A stretch of DNA of 64,000 nucleotides from Candidatus Accumulibacter sp. UBA704 (GTDB taxonomy: Bacteria > Pseudomonadota > Gammaproteobacteria > Burkholderiales > Rhodocyclaceae), in contig DBMG01000013.1 of NCBI GenBank assembly GCA_002304785.1, positions 30,881 through 94,880 on the forward strand, read 5' to 3'. Of this stretch, positions 52,351-60,457 are shown one piece after another. The position numbers and the translations under genes are program-made. The notes below the pieces were generated by a model, which did no database searches, was not told the origin of the DNA, and saw only the letters and a program-made list of their open reading frames with translations. Within the stretch, counting starts at the first letter, position 1; every line of letters starts with the position of its first letter.

Positions 52351-52610
52351 GGCTTATTGGCGGCTTTGGAGGATAGTGCCTCAAGCAACGGAGTGATGTC
52401 CTCGATGCGCTGCTGGCAAAGCGTCATGGCCTGCTGAAGCATTTGCCGGGTTGCGATCAGCGACTCGAGGGGTGGCGCAGGAGATCTGCCGCTTGCCTCC
52501 GCGATCAGGGTTTCAGGGCGAATCTCGACAATATGCTCCCAGTCGCCTTTTTCCGCGATCTCGAGAATGGTTTTCAATGCATTCTGCAGCCCGTCAAGTT
52601 CCGTGGTCAT
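52347..52610 (-). CDS. fliT: Flagellar protein FliT-like
   Basis: A small helical protein (87 residues) at the fliD-fliS-fliT position. FliT is the export chaperone of the filament cap FliD and, in enterics, a regulator of FlhDC. Sequence conservation in this family is low. Support comes from length, helical content (LQNALKTILEIAEKGDWEHIVEI... LIATRQMLQQAMTLCQQRIEDI) and position: 4-base overlaps with fliS and with the FliK-like gene. Confidence 0.75.
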   Translation of the reverse strand: MTTELDGLQNALKTILEIAEKGDWEHIVEIRPETLIAEASGRSPAPPLESLIATRQMLQQAMTLCQQRIEDITPLLEALSSKAANKP

Positions 52611-53017
52611 CGCACGCCTGTTCCCGGGTCACCATTGGGAGCGGCAATTTCTTCCCACGCCCCGCCGATTTCGCCAAGCAACTTGAGAACTTCGTCGATG
52701 GCAGCTACGTCGTTCTTGATGTTGGCCGAAATCAGCCGGGTGACCATATAGCCATAAAGCGCGTTGAGGTTCTGGGCGAGTTCTCCGCCCTGCTGAAGAT
52801 CAAGGCTTGCGCGCAAGCCGTCCTGGATGATGGCGACGGCCTGGGTGATCAGTTGCGATTTGCCCGCGATGTCGTTCGCGGCGATACTCGGCTTGGACTT
52901 TTCCAGCGCGGCAATCGCGCCGCGGAACAACAGCAGGATCAGGCGGTGCGGATCGGAGCCTCTGATGTCGGCTTCGCGATCGATTTGCTGATAGGCGGCG
53001 ATGGGTTTTGAAAACAT
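52607..53017 (-). CDS. fliS: Flagellin export chaperone FliS
   Basis: Binds the C-terminus of flagellin and prevents premature polymerisation. The 136 residues show the FliS features: AYQQIDREADIRGSDPHRLILLLFRGAIAALEKSKPSI, LRASLDLQQGGELAQNLNALYGYMVTRLISANI (segments). It follows fliD after 6 bases. Confidence 0.95.
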   Translation of the reverse strand: MFSKPIAAYQQIDREADIRGSDPHRLILLLFRGAIAALEKSKPSIAANDIAGKSQLITQAVAIIQDGLRASLDLQQGGELAQNLNALYGYMVTRLISANIKNDVAAIDEVLKLLGEIGGAWEEIAAPNGDPGTGVR

Positions 53018-53023
53018 TGCGGT

Positions 53024-54394
53024 TTAGCTGGTGCTCTTGGTGTATTGCGCGAGTTGCTGCGTCAGGTAGGTGCTGGTGGTCTGCATCTGGCTCATCAATC
53101 TATCCAGTGCCGTGAACTGTGCACGATACCGTTTTTCGACCAGCGCCAAACGGTTTTGCAGGGCGGTTACGTTGTTATTCTGACTCTTTAACGTGGTATT
53201 CAGGCCATTGACGCGGTTTTCGATCAGGCCGCCGGTGCCGAGAATATTGGTCAGTTTGTTGGAGAAAGCCGTGCCGTAGGCGTTCAGGGTCTTGACCACG
53301 TCTGACGCGGAACTGCTCAGGGCCGTGCTCAATGTATCGCTGGCGAGCGACATCGTTCCATCCTGGTTGATGCTCACGCCGAGGCTGGCCAGCGTCTTGT
53401 ACGCCGCATCCGTCAACTCGGTCGGCACGGTCGAACGTACCTGCGAAAGCTGGGACCGGAGGCTGGTAACCGAACTGTCGGCGTTGAACGCGCCCGCGGT
53501 TTTTGTTGTCGAGTCGTAAGTCGAATTGGTCTTGACCAGGTTGATTACTGCGTTGTACGCATCGACGAAGCTCTGAACCGCCTTCGTGACGGCGGAGTTG
53601 TCGACGGCGACGGTAAGCGTCGTCGTTCCTTGCGCCTGCAGGTTCAGGGTGACGCCGGTGATCTTGCCGGTCACCGTGTTGCTCGACGATGATGCGGCAA
53701 TGCCGTCGATGGAGAAGGTCGCGTCCTGGGCTGTGCTGCGGGCTAGTCCGCTGGTCGTTGTGTCGAATGCCGCGAGATCGCTGAGATCGAGTGAACCGGT
53801 GTCGCCGGTGCCGTTGGTGGCGCTCAATGTGAACGCTCCGGAGGCGCCTGGCTGGGTGCTGGTCAGCACCAGGCGGGCTCCTGCATCGCCCGACACGACC
53901 GTTGCGGTGACGCCGATGCCTGCCGCATTGATGGCGCTGCGGACATCGTTTAGCGAATAACTGGTCTGCCCGGTCAATTCAACTGACTTGACCGTCCCGT
54001 TAAAGTCGAAATTCAGCGTTCCCGAGGTGAACGTGGCGTTGCTCGCCAACGCGTTGCTGAAACTTTTCTGCGCCGAGGCCAGCTGGTCTACCTTTATCGT
54101 GTAGGTTCCGGCTGCTGCATTGAAGGCCGTGGTTGCCTTGGCGATCGTGCTGTCGCTGCTGCTGGCGCCCATCGCGTTGAGGTTCAAGGACGATTTCAGT
54201 TTGCTGGCCGTATCCTGTAACGTGGCGAGCTTTGCCTTCAACGTACCGAACGCCGAGAGCTTGGTGTTGGTTGCCGTGATCTTGCTTTGCAGCGCCGTCA
54301 GCGGTTCGCTTTCGGCGGTCATCAGCTTGGTCAGGATCGAACTGAGGTCGAGGTTCGAACCGACGCCGAGCGACGAAACGCTTGCAGTTGCCAT
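53024..54394 (-). CDS. fliD: Flagellar filament cap protein FliD (HAP2)
   Basis: Caps the filament and folds incoming flagellin. The 456 residues have the conserved N-terminal region (LGVGSNLDLSSILTKLMTAESEPLTALQSKITATNTKLSAFGTLKAKLATLQ) and C-terminal coiled region (ENRVNGLNTTLKSQNNNVTALQNRLALVEKRYRAQFTALDRLMSQMQTTSTYLTQQLAQ), quoted as segments. Between them lies a Ser/Thr/Ala-rich variable D2-D3 part. GGAGGAG lies just before the ATG. It is cotranscribed with flaG. Confidence 0.96.
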   Translation of the reverse strand: MATASVSSLGVGSNLDLSSILTKLMTAESEPLTALQSKITATNTKLSAFGTLKAKLATLQDTASKLKSSLNLNAMGASSSDSTIAKATTAFNAAAGTYTIKVDQLASAQKSFSNALASNATFTSGTLNFDFNGTVKSVELTGQTSYSLNDVRSAINAAGIGVTATVVSGDAGARLVLTSTQPGASGAFTLSATNGTGDTGSLDLSDLAAFDTTTSGLARSTAQDATFSIDGIAASSSSNTVTGKITGVTLNLQAQGTTTLTVAVDNSAVTKAVQSFVDAYNAVINLVKTNSTYDSTTKTAGAFNADSSVTSLRSQLSQVRSTVPTELTDAAYKTLASLGVSINQDGTMSLASDTLSTALSSSASDVVKTLNAYGTAFSNKLTNILGTGGLIENRVNGLNTTLKSQNNNVTALQNRLALVEKRYRAQFTALDRLMSQMQTTSTYLTQQLAQYTKSTS

Positions 54395-54412
54395 GGATCT
54401 CCTCCTTTACGC

Positions 54413-54787
54413 CTACGCCTTGCCTTTGAACAGCAATCCTTGGAGTTTATCAAGAGTCTTGGCAATTGCGATCATTTCTTCGGAGGGAATCTGCCGGATG
54501 ACCTTGTCGGTGGCTTTGTCGATTACCTTGACGACATCGATGCCGGTTTCCGCGTCGACCGAGAATTTGATTTCGCTGTTTGTCGCTGCGACGAGTTTTT
54601 CAATCCTGTTGACGGCTTCGTGAATCGAAATCTTGCCGGCTTCAGATTGGGGCTGATTGTCTGCCGCCACCTGGGACGGCGAAGCCTTGCTCACGCTGCC
54701 CGAAAGCCGGGCGTTTCCCGCCGAATCGAGTGTCGTGACGTGCGGCGACGCGTGTGTCTGCGCAGCGACATTCGAGATCTTGTCCAT
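54413..54787 (-). CDS. flaG: FlaG-family flagellar protein
   Basis: A small soluble protein (124 residues) of the FlaG family, which influences filament length in Pseudomonas, Vibrio and Campylobacter. The conserved C-terminal domain is EAVNRIEKLVAATNSEIKFSVDAETGIDVVKVIDKATDKVIRQIPSEEMIAIAKTLDKLQG (segments), after a variable 1-60 region. ATG at 54787 is preferred because GGAG lies 8 bases upstream; an upstream ATG at 54799 is less likely. It lies between fliC and fliD, as usual. Confidence 0.93.
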   Translation of the reverse strand: MDKISNVAAQTHASPHVTTLDSAGNARLSGSVSKASPSQVAADNQPQSEAGKISIHEAVNRIEKLVAATNSEIKFSVDAETGIDVVKVIDKATDKVIRQIPSEEMIAIAKTLDKLQGLLFKGKA

Positions 54788-54805
54788 GGTCGTCTCCATA
54801 GGAAA

Positions 54806-54838
54806 GAGGTGCAAAGGTTCAGCTCACCCTTGCACCTC
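54806..54838 (-). promoter_or_regulatory. Hairpin in the flaG leader
   Basis: A perfect 9-base inverted repeat (GAGGTGCAA at 54806-54814 and TTGCACCTC at 54830-54838) with a 15-base loop lies between the fliC terminator and flaG. It could be a second terminator or attenuator arm, or protect the 5' end of a processed flaG-fliD transcript. Confidence 0.5.
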
Positions 54839-54842
54839 GAGG

Positions 54843-54871
54843 TAAAAACCCCCCTCAAGGAAGGGTTTTTA
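54843..54871 (-). terminator. Intrinsic terminator after fliC
   Basis: TAAAAACCC and GGGTTTTTA form a 9-base stem with a 12-base loop, 7 bases past the fliC stop. The run of T inside the stem on each strand is typical of a terminator. Partial read-through would explain high flagellin and low FliD expression from one promoter. Confidence 0.8.
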
Positions 54872-54877
54872 GATCGC

Positions 54878-55621
54878 TTACTTCAGCAGGCTAAGCACGT
54901 TCTGCGGAATCTGGTTCGCTTGGGCGACCATTGCCGTGCCAGCCTGTTGCAGAATCTGATAACGGGCCAGGCTGGACGTTTCGGCGGCGAAGTCGGCATC
55001 CATGATGCGGCTCTTGGCGGCCATCTGGTTCTCGTAGTTGGATTCGTAGGCTTGAATCTGGTATTGCTCGTTGTTCATCACGGCGCCAAGCGTCGAGCGT
55101 GCGGCGGCAACTTCATCGAGTGCCGCGGAAACCAGCGATCCGCCTGCTGCCGCATCGGATCCAAGGGCCGAGGCCACCGCAGCGGACAACGTAATGCTAT
55201 TGGAGGCGAACGGGTCGGTGCCGTTCATCTTGGCATTGCCAACCACTGTATCTATCGATGTAGCCAGCGAGGCATATTCGTCGCTCAGGTAGCCGATTTC
55301 GGTCGTGCCGAGAGTGGTGTTGGCCGACGCGCTGGCGAGTTCGGACATACGTTGGAGCATGTCATTGACCGTGGACAAAGCGCCGTCGCCAACCTGTGCC
55401 AGCGATATCTTGTCGTTGGAGATGCGGATGCTGGCGGAGATGCTACGTGCGAAGGAGTCCATCTTCATCGCCACGGCGAGGCCGGCGGCATCGTCTTTCG
55501 CGGAGTTGACGCGCAGACCGGATGACAGGCGCTCGATGGCGGTTTGCAGACCGCTGGAATTCTTGCTCAGATTGCGCTGGGCATTCAGAGAGTAAAGGTT
55601 GGTGTTGATTTGGGCAGCCAT
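54878..55621 (-). CDS. fliC: Flagellin, short form
   Basis: Filament subunit of only 247 residues. The N-terminal D0/D1 region (MAAQINTNLYSLNAQRNLSKN, LQTAIERLSSGLRVNSAKDDAAGLAVA, RISNDKISLAQVGDGAL) and the C-terminal region (YENQMAAKSRIMDADFAAETSSLARYQILQQAGTAMVAQANQIPQNVLSLL) are complete (segments). The variable surface D2/D3 domains are almost absent, leaving a 40-residue Ala/Ser-rich connector. AGGAGA precedes the ATG. Transcription is from a near-perfect sigma-28 promoter about 100 bases upstream. Export chaperone FliS is encoded in the same operon. Confidence 0.96.
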   Translation of the reverse strand: MAAQINTNLYSLNAQRNLSKNSSGLQTAIERLSSGLRVNSAKDDAAGLAVAMKMDSFARSISASIRISNDKISLAQVGDGALSTVNDMLQRMSELASASANTTLGTTEIGYLSDEYASLATSIDTVVGNAKMNGTDPFASNSITLSAAVASALGSDAAAGGSLVSAALDEVAAARSTLGAVMNNEQYQIQAYESNYENQMAAKSRIMDADFAAETSSLARYQILQQAGTAMVAQANQIPQNVLSLLK

Positions 55622-55654
55622 TTTGTTTCTCCTAAAAAGAGTCGAATCAATCGC

Positions 55655-55707
55655 CGGGGCAGTGTTCCGGCCTCTTTGCTACTGGGCGGTCAATCGCTTT
55701 TGCCCCG
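55655..55707 (-). promoter_or_regulatory. Inverted repeat enclosing most of the fliC 5' leader
   Basis: CGGGGCA (55655-55661) and TGCCCCG (55701-55707) are complementary and would pair in the flagellin mRNA a few bases after the predicted start of transcription, leaving the ribosome-binding site free. A 5'-terminal stem of this kind can stabilise abundant mRNAs. Confidence 0.45.
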
Positions 55708-55719
55708 CCGTTGGACCTG

Positions 55720-55746
55720 TTATCGGAGGGCTGAGAAGAAACTTTA
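55720..55746 (-). promoter_or_regulatory. Sigma-28 (FliA) promoter of fliC
   Basis: On the minus strand: TAAAGTTT, 11-base spacer, TCCGATAA. The -35 is an exact match to the FliA consensus and the -10 has one mismatch. Predicted transcription starts near 55712, about 90 bases before the fliC ATG. Confidence 0.92.
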
Positions 55747-55810
55747 GAGATTTCTGTATTTTTTTTGCAGATGACCACCGCGGGGCGGTTGATCTTCCGT
55801 CCACGCGGTG

Positions 55811-57301
55811 TCAAACCGGGGGTGGCACGGGTTCGCGTTTCACGCGGCGCGCCAACTCCGTCAGGACCCCCTTGACGCCGGTTACCGCTTCCGACCAGTC
55901 TCCCGGGCGTTTCTGGCGGAACAGGCGCACGCTGGCGTACCAGTCCGTTGTGTCCTCCTTCTGCATCCAGCGCCAATCGGCGGAATAGGGAAGCAACAAC
56001 GCCACCGGCTTCTCAAGGGCCCCGGCGAGGTGGACCACCGACGTGTCTACGCAAACCAGCACGTCGAGGATATCGACGATGGCTGCAGTGTCGTCGAAGT
56101 CCCGGATTTCGCCGGAAAGATCGCACCAGCATCGCTGCAGAGCCGTTTCGTTTTCGTTTATGCCGAGCTGCAGGCCGAAATAGTCGCTATTCCCGAGTTC
56201 CGCGAGCGGATCGAGGTCGGCAAGCGGGCATGAGCGCCTGGTTTGCGGAAACTGCTCGGTGAAATGTGCTACTGACGACGCGTAAACAATGCCGACCCGC
56301 AGGTGGTTTTCGCTGGGTGGCAGCCGCTGCTCCCAACGCATTCGGCACTCGGGGTCAGGTGTGAGATAGCGTCCTGCCGGTGCGAGCGTGTTTTCGCCCA
56401 GGCCGAGCACATGCGGCAGGCTTTGCAGGGGAAGATGTGCTTCGTGAACTGGCCACTCGGTCGATGCCACCTCGATCGTGTCGATTTCAAAGGAGCGCGC
56501 CAGCAGGGAGGTCAGCGCAGGTTGGCAGGCGAGCGTGATCCGCCGAGCGAGGGTTCTTGCTTGCCGGATAAAGCGCGAAAACTGGAGTGTGTCGCCCAAG
56601 CCCTGCTCGACGATAAGCAGCAGGTGCCCGATGGGGTCGCCCTGCCAGCGCGGCGAATCCAACGGCGGAAGGAATGCCTTGCCGGCGGCGAAACGAAATT
56701 CGTAATCGGCCCACCCGGCGTCGAACATGCCTTGACGGAGCAGGCTTCGGGAGCGGTGATACCGATAGCGGACATCCTGCGGAGACAGCGTGACGAGTTG
56801 TTCGAGGCACGCATGCGCCTCGTCGAACGCCCGTTGATGCTCGGCGGCATGAGCCGACGCAAGAAGACCGATTTCCGACCTCGGGTTGATGGCCAGAATT
56901 CTCTGTGCGAGCAGTCTGGCCCGGTCGGCTTGGTTTCTTGCGATGTTGACGTCGACGAGCCCGGAGAGTGCCGACTCGCTCGTTGGGAATTTCTTCAGAA
57001 TGCGCTGGAATTGCTTCTCGGCCAGATCCGGCTCGTGCAAACGCAGGCACAGTCTGCCGAACAGGAGGCGTCCCAACAGGTCGGCCGGCGCGCGCTGTAC
57101 GACTTCCTGCAGCAGGGGAAGTGCCTCGGCAAGCCGGTTCAGCTGGAAAAGAACGTATCCGAGACCGCGCATGGCTTCCGTATCGCCGGGGTTATCCTGG
57201 AGCGCACGTCGGAAGTGCCGTTCGGCTTCCGGAAGGTTGCCGCGGTCAAGCGCTTGTTGTCCGAGGGCAGTGGATGCAGCGTGGCGAGTGGGGTTCGACA
57301 T
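55811..57301 (-). CDS. TPR protein with C-terminal glycosyltransferase-like domain
   Basis: A 496-residue cytosolic protein. The first half is a tetratricopeptide repeat array (GQQALDRGNLPEAERHFRRALQDNPGD and about five more units). The second half resembles the GT-B/heptosyltransferase-like domain often fused to TPRs: LIVEQGLGDTLQFSRFIRQA, and near the end VCVDTSVVHLAGALEKPVALLLPYSADWRWM. Such TPR-GT proteins next to flagellin genes often glycosylate flagellin; the substrate here is inference. ATG at 57301 is chosen because the TPRs start soon after; the 55-residue upstream extension is low-complexity. It is divergent from the next TPR gene and ends 65 bases beyond the fliC promoter. Confidence 0.82.
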   Translation of the reverse strand: MSNPTRHAASTALGQQALDRGNLPEAERHFRRALQDNPGDTEAMRGLGYVLFQLNRLAEALPLLQEVVQRAPADLLGRLLFGRLCLRLHEPDLAEKQFQRILKKFPTSESALSGLVDVNIARNQADRARLLAQRILAINPRSEIGLLASAHAAEHQRAFDEAHACLEQLVTLSPQDVRYRYHRSRSLLRQGMFDAGWADYEFRFAAGKAFLPPLDSPRWQGDPIGHLLLIVEQGLGDTLQFSRFIRQARTLARRITLACQPALTSLLARSFEIDTIEVASTEWPVHEAHLPLQSLPHVLGLGENTLAPAGRYLTPDPECRMRWEQRLPPSENHLRVGIVYASSVAHFTEQFPQTRRSCPLADLDPLAELGNSDYFGLQLGINENETALQRCWCDLSGEIRDFDDTAAIVDILDVLVCVDTSVVHLAGALEKPVALLLPYSADWRWMQKEDTTDWYASVRLFRQKRPGDWSEAVTGVKGVLTELARRVKREPVPPPV

Positions 57302-57438
57302 GGGGCACGACCGATCGGCTGGACAAGCGGGAGTCGGAATTCTACTACTGACCTGCCGGCGAGTTGGTCGGCGAACAGGGCCGGGAAAAGCTGATAGCAT
57401 GTCAATTGGTATGTATTTGCCCTGCGCGGGAACCTCAG

Positions 57439-59550
57439 ATGCCACTTGAATCGTCAGAAAAATCAACGAATCCGGATCAGTCCAGGAAAGAGGCCGACCG
57501 CTTGTTTCTGAGCGGCCTCAGTTGTCACAACAACGGTGATCTGGAACAGGCGGGAGAGTATTATCGTCAGGCGCTGAAATTATGCGAAAGTCATCACGAC
57601 GCGCTACACCTCTCCGGGGTGATCGCTTCGCAGACCGGCGATCCTTTGAAAGCAAAAGAACTGATCAGCAAGGCAATCGAGATCAACCCCCGCAATTCGG
57701 CGGCGCACGTCAATCTGGGTTCGGTCCTGGAAAAGCTCGGCCAGACAGATGCCGCGTTACGTTGCTACGACACGGCGCTAGCGCTCAAGCCCACCGATGC
57801 GCAGGCGCACTATCTTCGAGGAAATGCGCTGCGCGGACTCAAAAAGTTTGAGGCTGCCGTCGAGAGCTATGTGGAGGCGATCGAACGCAAGCCGGATTAC
57901 GCCAACGCCTACTGGGGCTGCGGTATCGCTTTGCGTGACCTTGGGCAAATGGAAACCTCGCTGCAGTGCTGCGACAAGGCGATTGAGCTCGGGGCCGGAG
58001 GCGCTGACCTGTTCAATATCCGTGGGACTATCCTGAGCGAACTCGGGCGGTTCGATGAGGCATTGGCAAGCTATCTTCGCGCCATTGAGCTCGAACCGCG
58101 CCACGCCCCCGCCTGCTACAACTGTGGAGCGGCCTACAAGGATCTGGGGAAATACGGATCGGCCATGCTGTATTTCGACAAGGCGATCGCGCTGAATCCC
58201 GATTATGCCGAGGCATACAACAACCGCGGATTGGTTCTGACCGAACTCAAGCAATTCGATTTGGCCTTGGCGAGCTATGACAAGGCAATCATGGCCAATC
58301 CTGGCCTGGCGCTGGTGCATGTGAACCGCGGTGTCGTTCTGCAAAAGTGCGGGCGAATGCCCGAAGCCATGGAAGCCTACGACTCCGCTATTTCGATCGA
58401 CCCGGGGTGCCCCGAGGCGTTTTACAACCGGGCGACGCTCCTCGGTGAGCTCAGGCGTTTCAACGAAGCGGTGGAGTGCTACGACAAGGCCATTGCGCTA
58501 CGGAAGGACTATGCCAAGGCACTCTGCAACAAATCGCTGGTACATCTTGCGCTGGGCGACTACGAGGTCGGCTGGCGGCTTTTTGAATGGCGCTGGACGC
58601 GCGATGCCTTGGCCCGCAACAAGCGCAGTTTTTCGCAGTCGACCTGGCTCGGCGATGAACCGCTTCAGAACAAGACGATTTTGCTGTCCCACGAGCAGGG
58701 GCTGGGCGATACCCTTCAGTTCTGTCGCTACGCCAGGCTGGTCGCCGATCTGGGGGCGAAGGTAATCCTGGAGGCACGCAAGCCGCTTGTAGCTCTGCTC
58801 GAAGGTTTGGACGGTGTGTCTCAAGTGGTCGAGGAAGGTAAGGACTTGCCGGAGTTCGATTATCAATGTCCGCTGATGAGTTTGCCGCTGGCGTTCAAAA
58901 CGACGCTGGAGACGATTCCGGCCAGAATCCCCTATTTGCGTGCCGACCCGGATAAGGTGGCGTACTGGAAACAGAAATTGGGGCCGAGGACGAGGCCGAG
59001 GGTGGGACTGGTTTGGAATGGTGGATTCCGCAAGGACCAGCCAGAGGTCGCGGAAGTGAACGAGCGTCGAAACGTCCCCTTGTCGGAAATCGTTGCGCTC
59101 AACATTCCCGGCATTGACTTTTTCAGCCTTCAGAAAGGCGAGCCGGCCGAGTCCGAATTACTGGAAAACAAGCAGTCGTGCTGGCCGGAGGACAACTTTT
59201 TCAACTTTGCCGACGAGCTTCGGGACTTCACCGATACTGCGGCGTTGGTGGAGAACCTGGATTTGGTTATCTCGGTCGATACTTCAACCGCTCACCTTGC
59301 CGCGGCAATGGGCAAACCCGTCTGGCTCCTGAATCGGTACGACAGTTGCTGGCGCTGGCTGTTGAACCGTACCGACAGTCCGTGGTATCCGACGATCAGG
59401 ATTTATCGGCAGGAGACCCCGCGTGACTGGGCAACGGTTCTGGTCAAAGTGAGGAACGATTTGGCGGCAGGAATAGGAGACAGTCTTGAAGGTACTAATA
59501 GCGCTTGCAACGTTCAATCGGCCGATCGTAACTCAGTTTTGTCTGTATAG
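57439..59550 (+). CDS. Large TPR protein with C-terminal glycosyltransferase-like domain
   Basis: A 703-residue cytosolic protein. About ten consecutive 34-residue TPR units (residues 15-375; for example AEAYNNRGLVLTELKQFDLALASYDKAI) precede a GT-like domain sharing the same landmarks as its divergent neighbour. These are LLSHEQGLGDTLQFCRYARLV, RPRVGLVWNGG and ISVDTSTAHLAAAMGKPVWLL followed by DSCWRWLLNRTDSPWYP. The shared motifs show the two genes are paralogues. The probable role is transfer of sugar to a surface or flagellar protein. ATG at 57439 is used. Its last 65 bases overlap the following gene, which starts in another frame. Confidence 0.83.
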   Translation: MPLESSEKSTNPDQSRKEADRLFLSGLSCHNNGDLEQAGEYYRQALKLCESHHDALHLSGVIASQTGDPLKAKELISKAIEINPRNSAAHVNLGSVLEKLGQTDAALRCYDTALALKPTDAQAHYLRGNALRGLKKFEAAVESYVEAIERKPDYANAYWGCGIALRDLGQMETSLQCCDKAIELGAGGADLFNIRGTILSELGRFDEALASYLRAIELEPRHAPACYNCGAAYKDLGKYGSAMLYFDKAIALNPDYAEAYNNRGLVLTELKQFDLALASYDKAIMANPGLALVHVNRGVVLQKCGRMPEAMEAYDSAISIDPGCPEAFYNRATLLGELRRFNEAVECYDKAIALRKDYAKALCNKSLVHLALGDYEVGWRLFEWRWTRDALARNKRSFSQSTWLGDEPLQNKTILLSHEQGLGDTLQFCRYARLVADLGAKVILEARKPLVALLEGLDGVSQVVEEGKDLPEFDYQCPLMSLPLAFKTTLETIPARIPYLRADPDKVAYWKQKLGPRTRPRVGLVWNGGFRKDQPEVAEVNERRNVPLSEIVALNIPGIDFFSLQKGEPAESELLENKQSCWPEDNFFNFADELRDFTDTAALVENLDLVISVDTSTAHLAAAMGKPVWLLNRYDSCWRWLLNRTDSPWYPTIRIYRQETPRDWATVLVKVRNDLAAGIGDSLEGTNSACNVQSADRNSVLSV

Positions 59551-60232
59551 CCTCAGTCAGCTGCGATCTTGCGATGTTCGCCTGGTGGTCTATGACGATG
59601 CCTCCACCGTCTATGATGAACGTTTCTTGTCGACTTACGCCGATGAAGTTGTGCGCTTTGAGAGCAATGGCGGCATCACTCGGTCGCGAGCGAAGGCCGT
59701 TCGGGATTTTGTACACAGATTCCCCGATTACGATTTGCTGTATCTGACTGATAACGATGCCTTCCATGATCCTGTCTTTATCGATTCCCTGAATCATGTT
59801 TTTACGCAACAGGCCTCATTGGGGATCAATTTTCCCGTAAGCCTTTTCAACACGCGTTTTCACAATTACCCCGAGAATATCGTCGGTGAAAACGATGACT
59901 TTCTTTTTACCAAATCGATCCCCGGGATTAGCCATTGTTATAACAGAGAGATGGCGGAAAAGATCTGCGATGCGCTGAACACCTCGCCGAGTCTAGAGTT
60001 CAAGTACGGCTGGGATTACAGTTTCATAAAGGTTCTTGATCGCCCTTGTCTCCTGTCCAAAGTATCCCTTCTGGAACATTTTGCCCGGGATAAGTTCGAG
60101 GGAGGGATGCACGCAGCCAATAGCGGTTTGGGCGAGATCGGATTTGCCGATTTCGAGCGCGATCGTGCTATCAATCCGACCGAGTTTTTGATCGCCAACA
60201 GGGATTTGATTATCAGGACGATCCTGAAATAG
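59486..60232 (+). CDS. GT2-like (GT-A) glycosyltransferase
   Basis: A 248-residue protein with a nucleotide-sugar-binding N-terminus (KVLIALATFNRP, VVYDDAST), SNGGITRSRAKA and a DxD-like metal motif in YLTDNDAFHDP. It resembles GT-A family 2 glycosyltransferases in short form, and has no membrane helix. The start appears to be TTG at 59486, with AGGAGA 5 bases upstream, inside the 3' end of the TPR-GT gene. Translation is thus probably coupled. Together the three genes form a small glycosylation island between flagellin and the octapeptide-repeat gene. Confidence 0.8.
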   Translation: MKVLIALATFNRPIVTQFCLYSLSQLRSCDVRLVVYDDASTVYDERFLSTYADEVVRFESNGGITRSRAKAVRDFVHRFPDYDLLYLTDNDAFHDPVFIDSLNHVFTQQASLGINFPVSLFNTRFHNYPENIVGENDDFLFTKSIPGISHCYNREMAEKICDALNTSPSLEFKYGWDYSFIKVLDRPCLLSKVSLLEHFARDKFEGGMHAANSGLGEIGFADFERDRAINPTEFLIANRDLIIRTILK

Positions 60233-60341
60233 ATCCCGACTTCCCGCTGGCTTCATCAGAATTCTGAGTGCAGGTCGCGGTTGTCGCAATAACCCTTCAT
60301 CGCGCTTTCCGTGGCAAAACGTGGGGGCGCAAAAAAGACGC

Positions 60342-60368
60342 TAAAGATTTCGACGATCGCGCCGTAAA
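60342..60368 (+). promoter_or_regulatory. Sigma-28 (FliA) promoter of the octapeptide-repeat gene
   Basis: TAAAGATT, 11-base spacer (60350-60360), GCCGTAAA. TAAAG and GCCG are exact, the spacing is exact, and the -10 variant GCCGTAA is shared with the flgK promoter. It ends 89 bases before the ATG at 60458, with a TAAGGAG ribosome-binding site at 60445-60451. The rest of the 225-base gap holds a TCAGAATTCTGA palindrome (60256-60267) and a small leader stem (GGTCGT/ACGACC, 60370-60398). Confidence 0.75.
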
Positions 60369-60457
60369 GGGTCGTAAGCAACCGTTATCACCACGACCGA
60401 GATGTGGGGTGAGTACATATATCATTCCACAAACATCTGAATTTTAAGGAGTTTGTT

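Noticed and set aside
54287..55525. 412-codon plus-strand frame opposite fliC, flaG and part of fliD
   Set aside because: It crosses two intergenic gaps and a terminator and covers clearly coding minus-strand genes.
57302..57438. FliA or RpoN promoters in the gap between the two divergent TPR genes
   Set aside because: I looked on both strands and found no TAAA-N15-GCCG or GG-N10-GC site of acceptable quality, so the TPR genes cannot be assigned to either tier.
59540..59560. TPR-GT gene as a frameshifted pseudogene fused to the GT2 gene
   Set aside because: The conserved C-terminal motifs of the TPR-GT domain are all present before the overlap, and the GT2 gene has its own ribosome-binding site, so overlap is the simpler reading.
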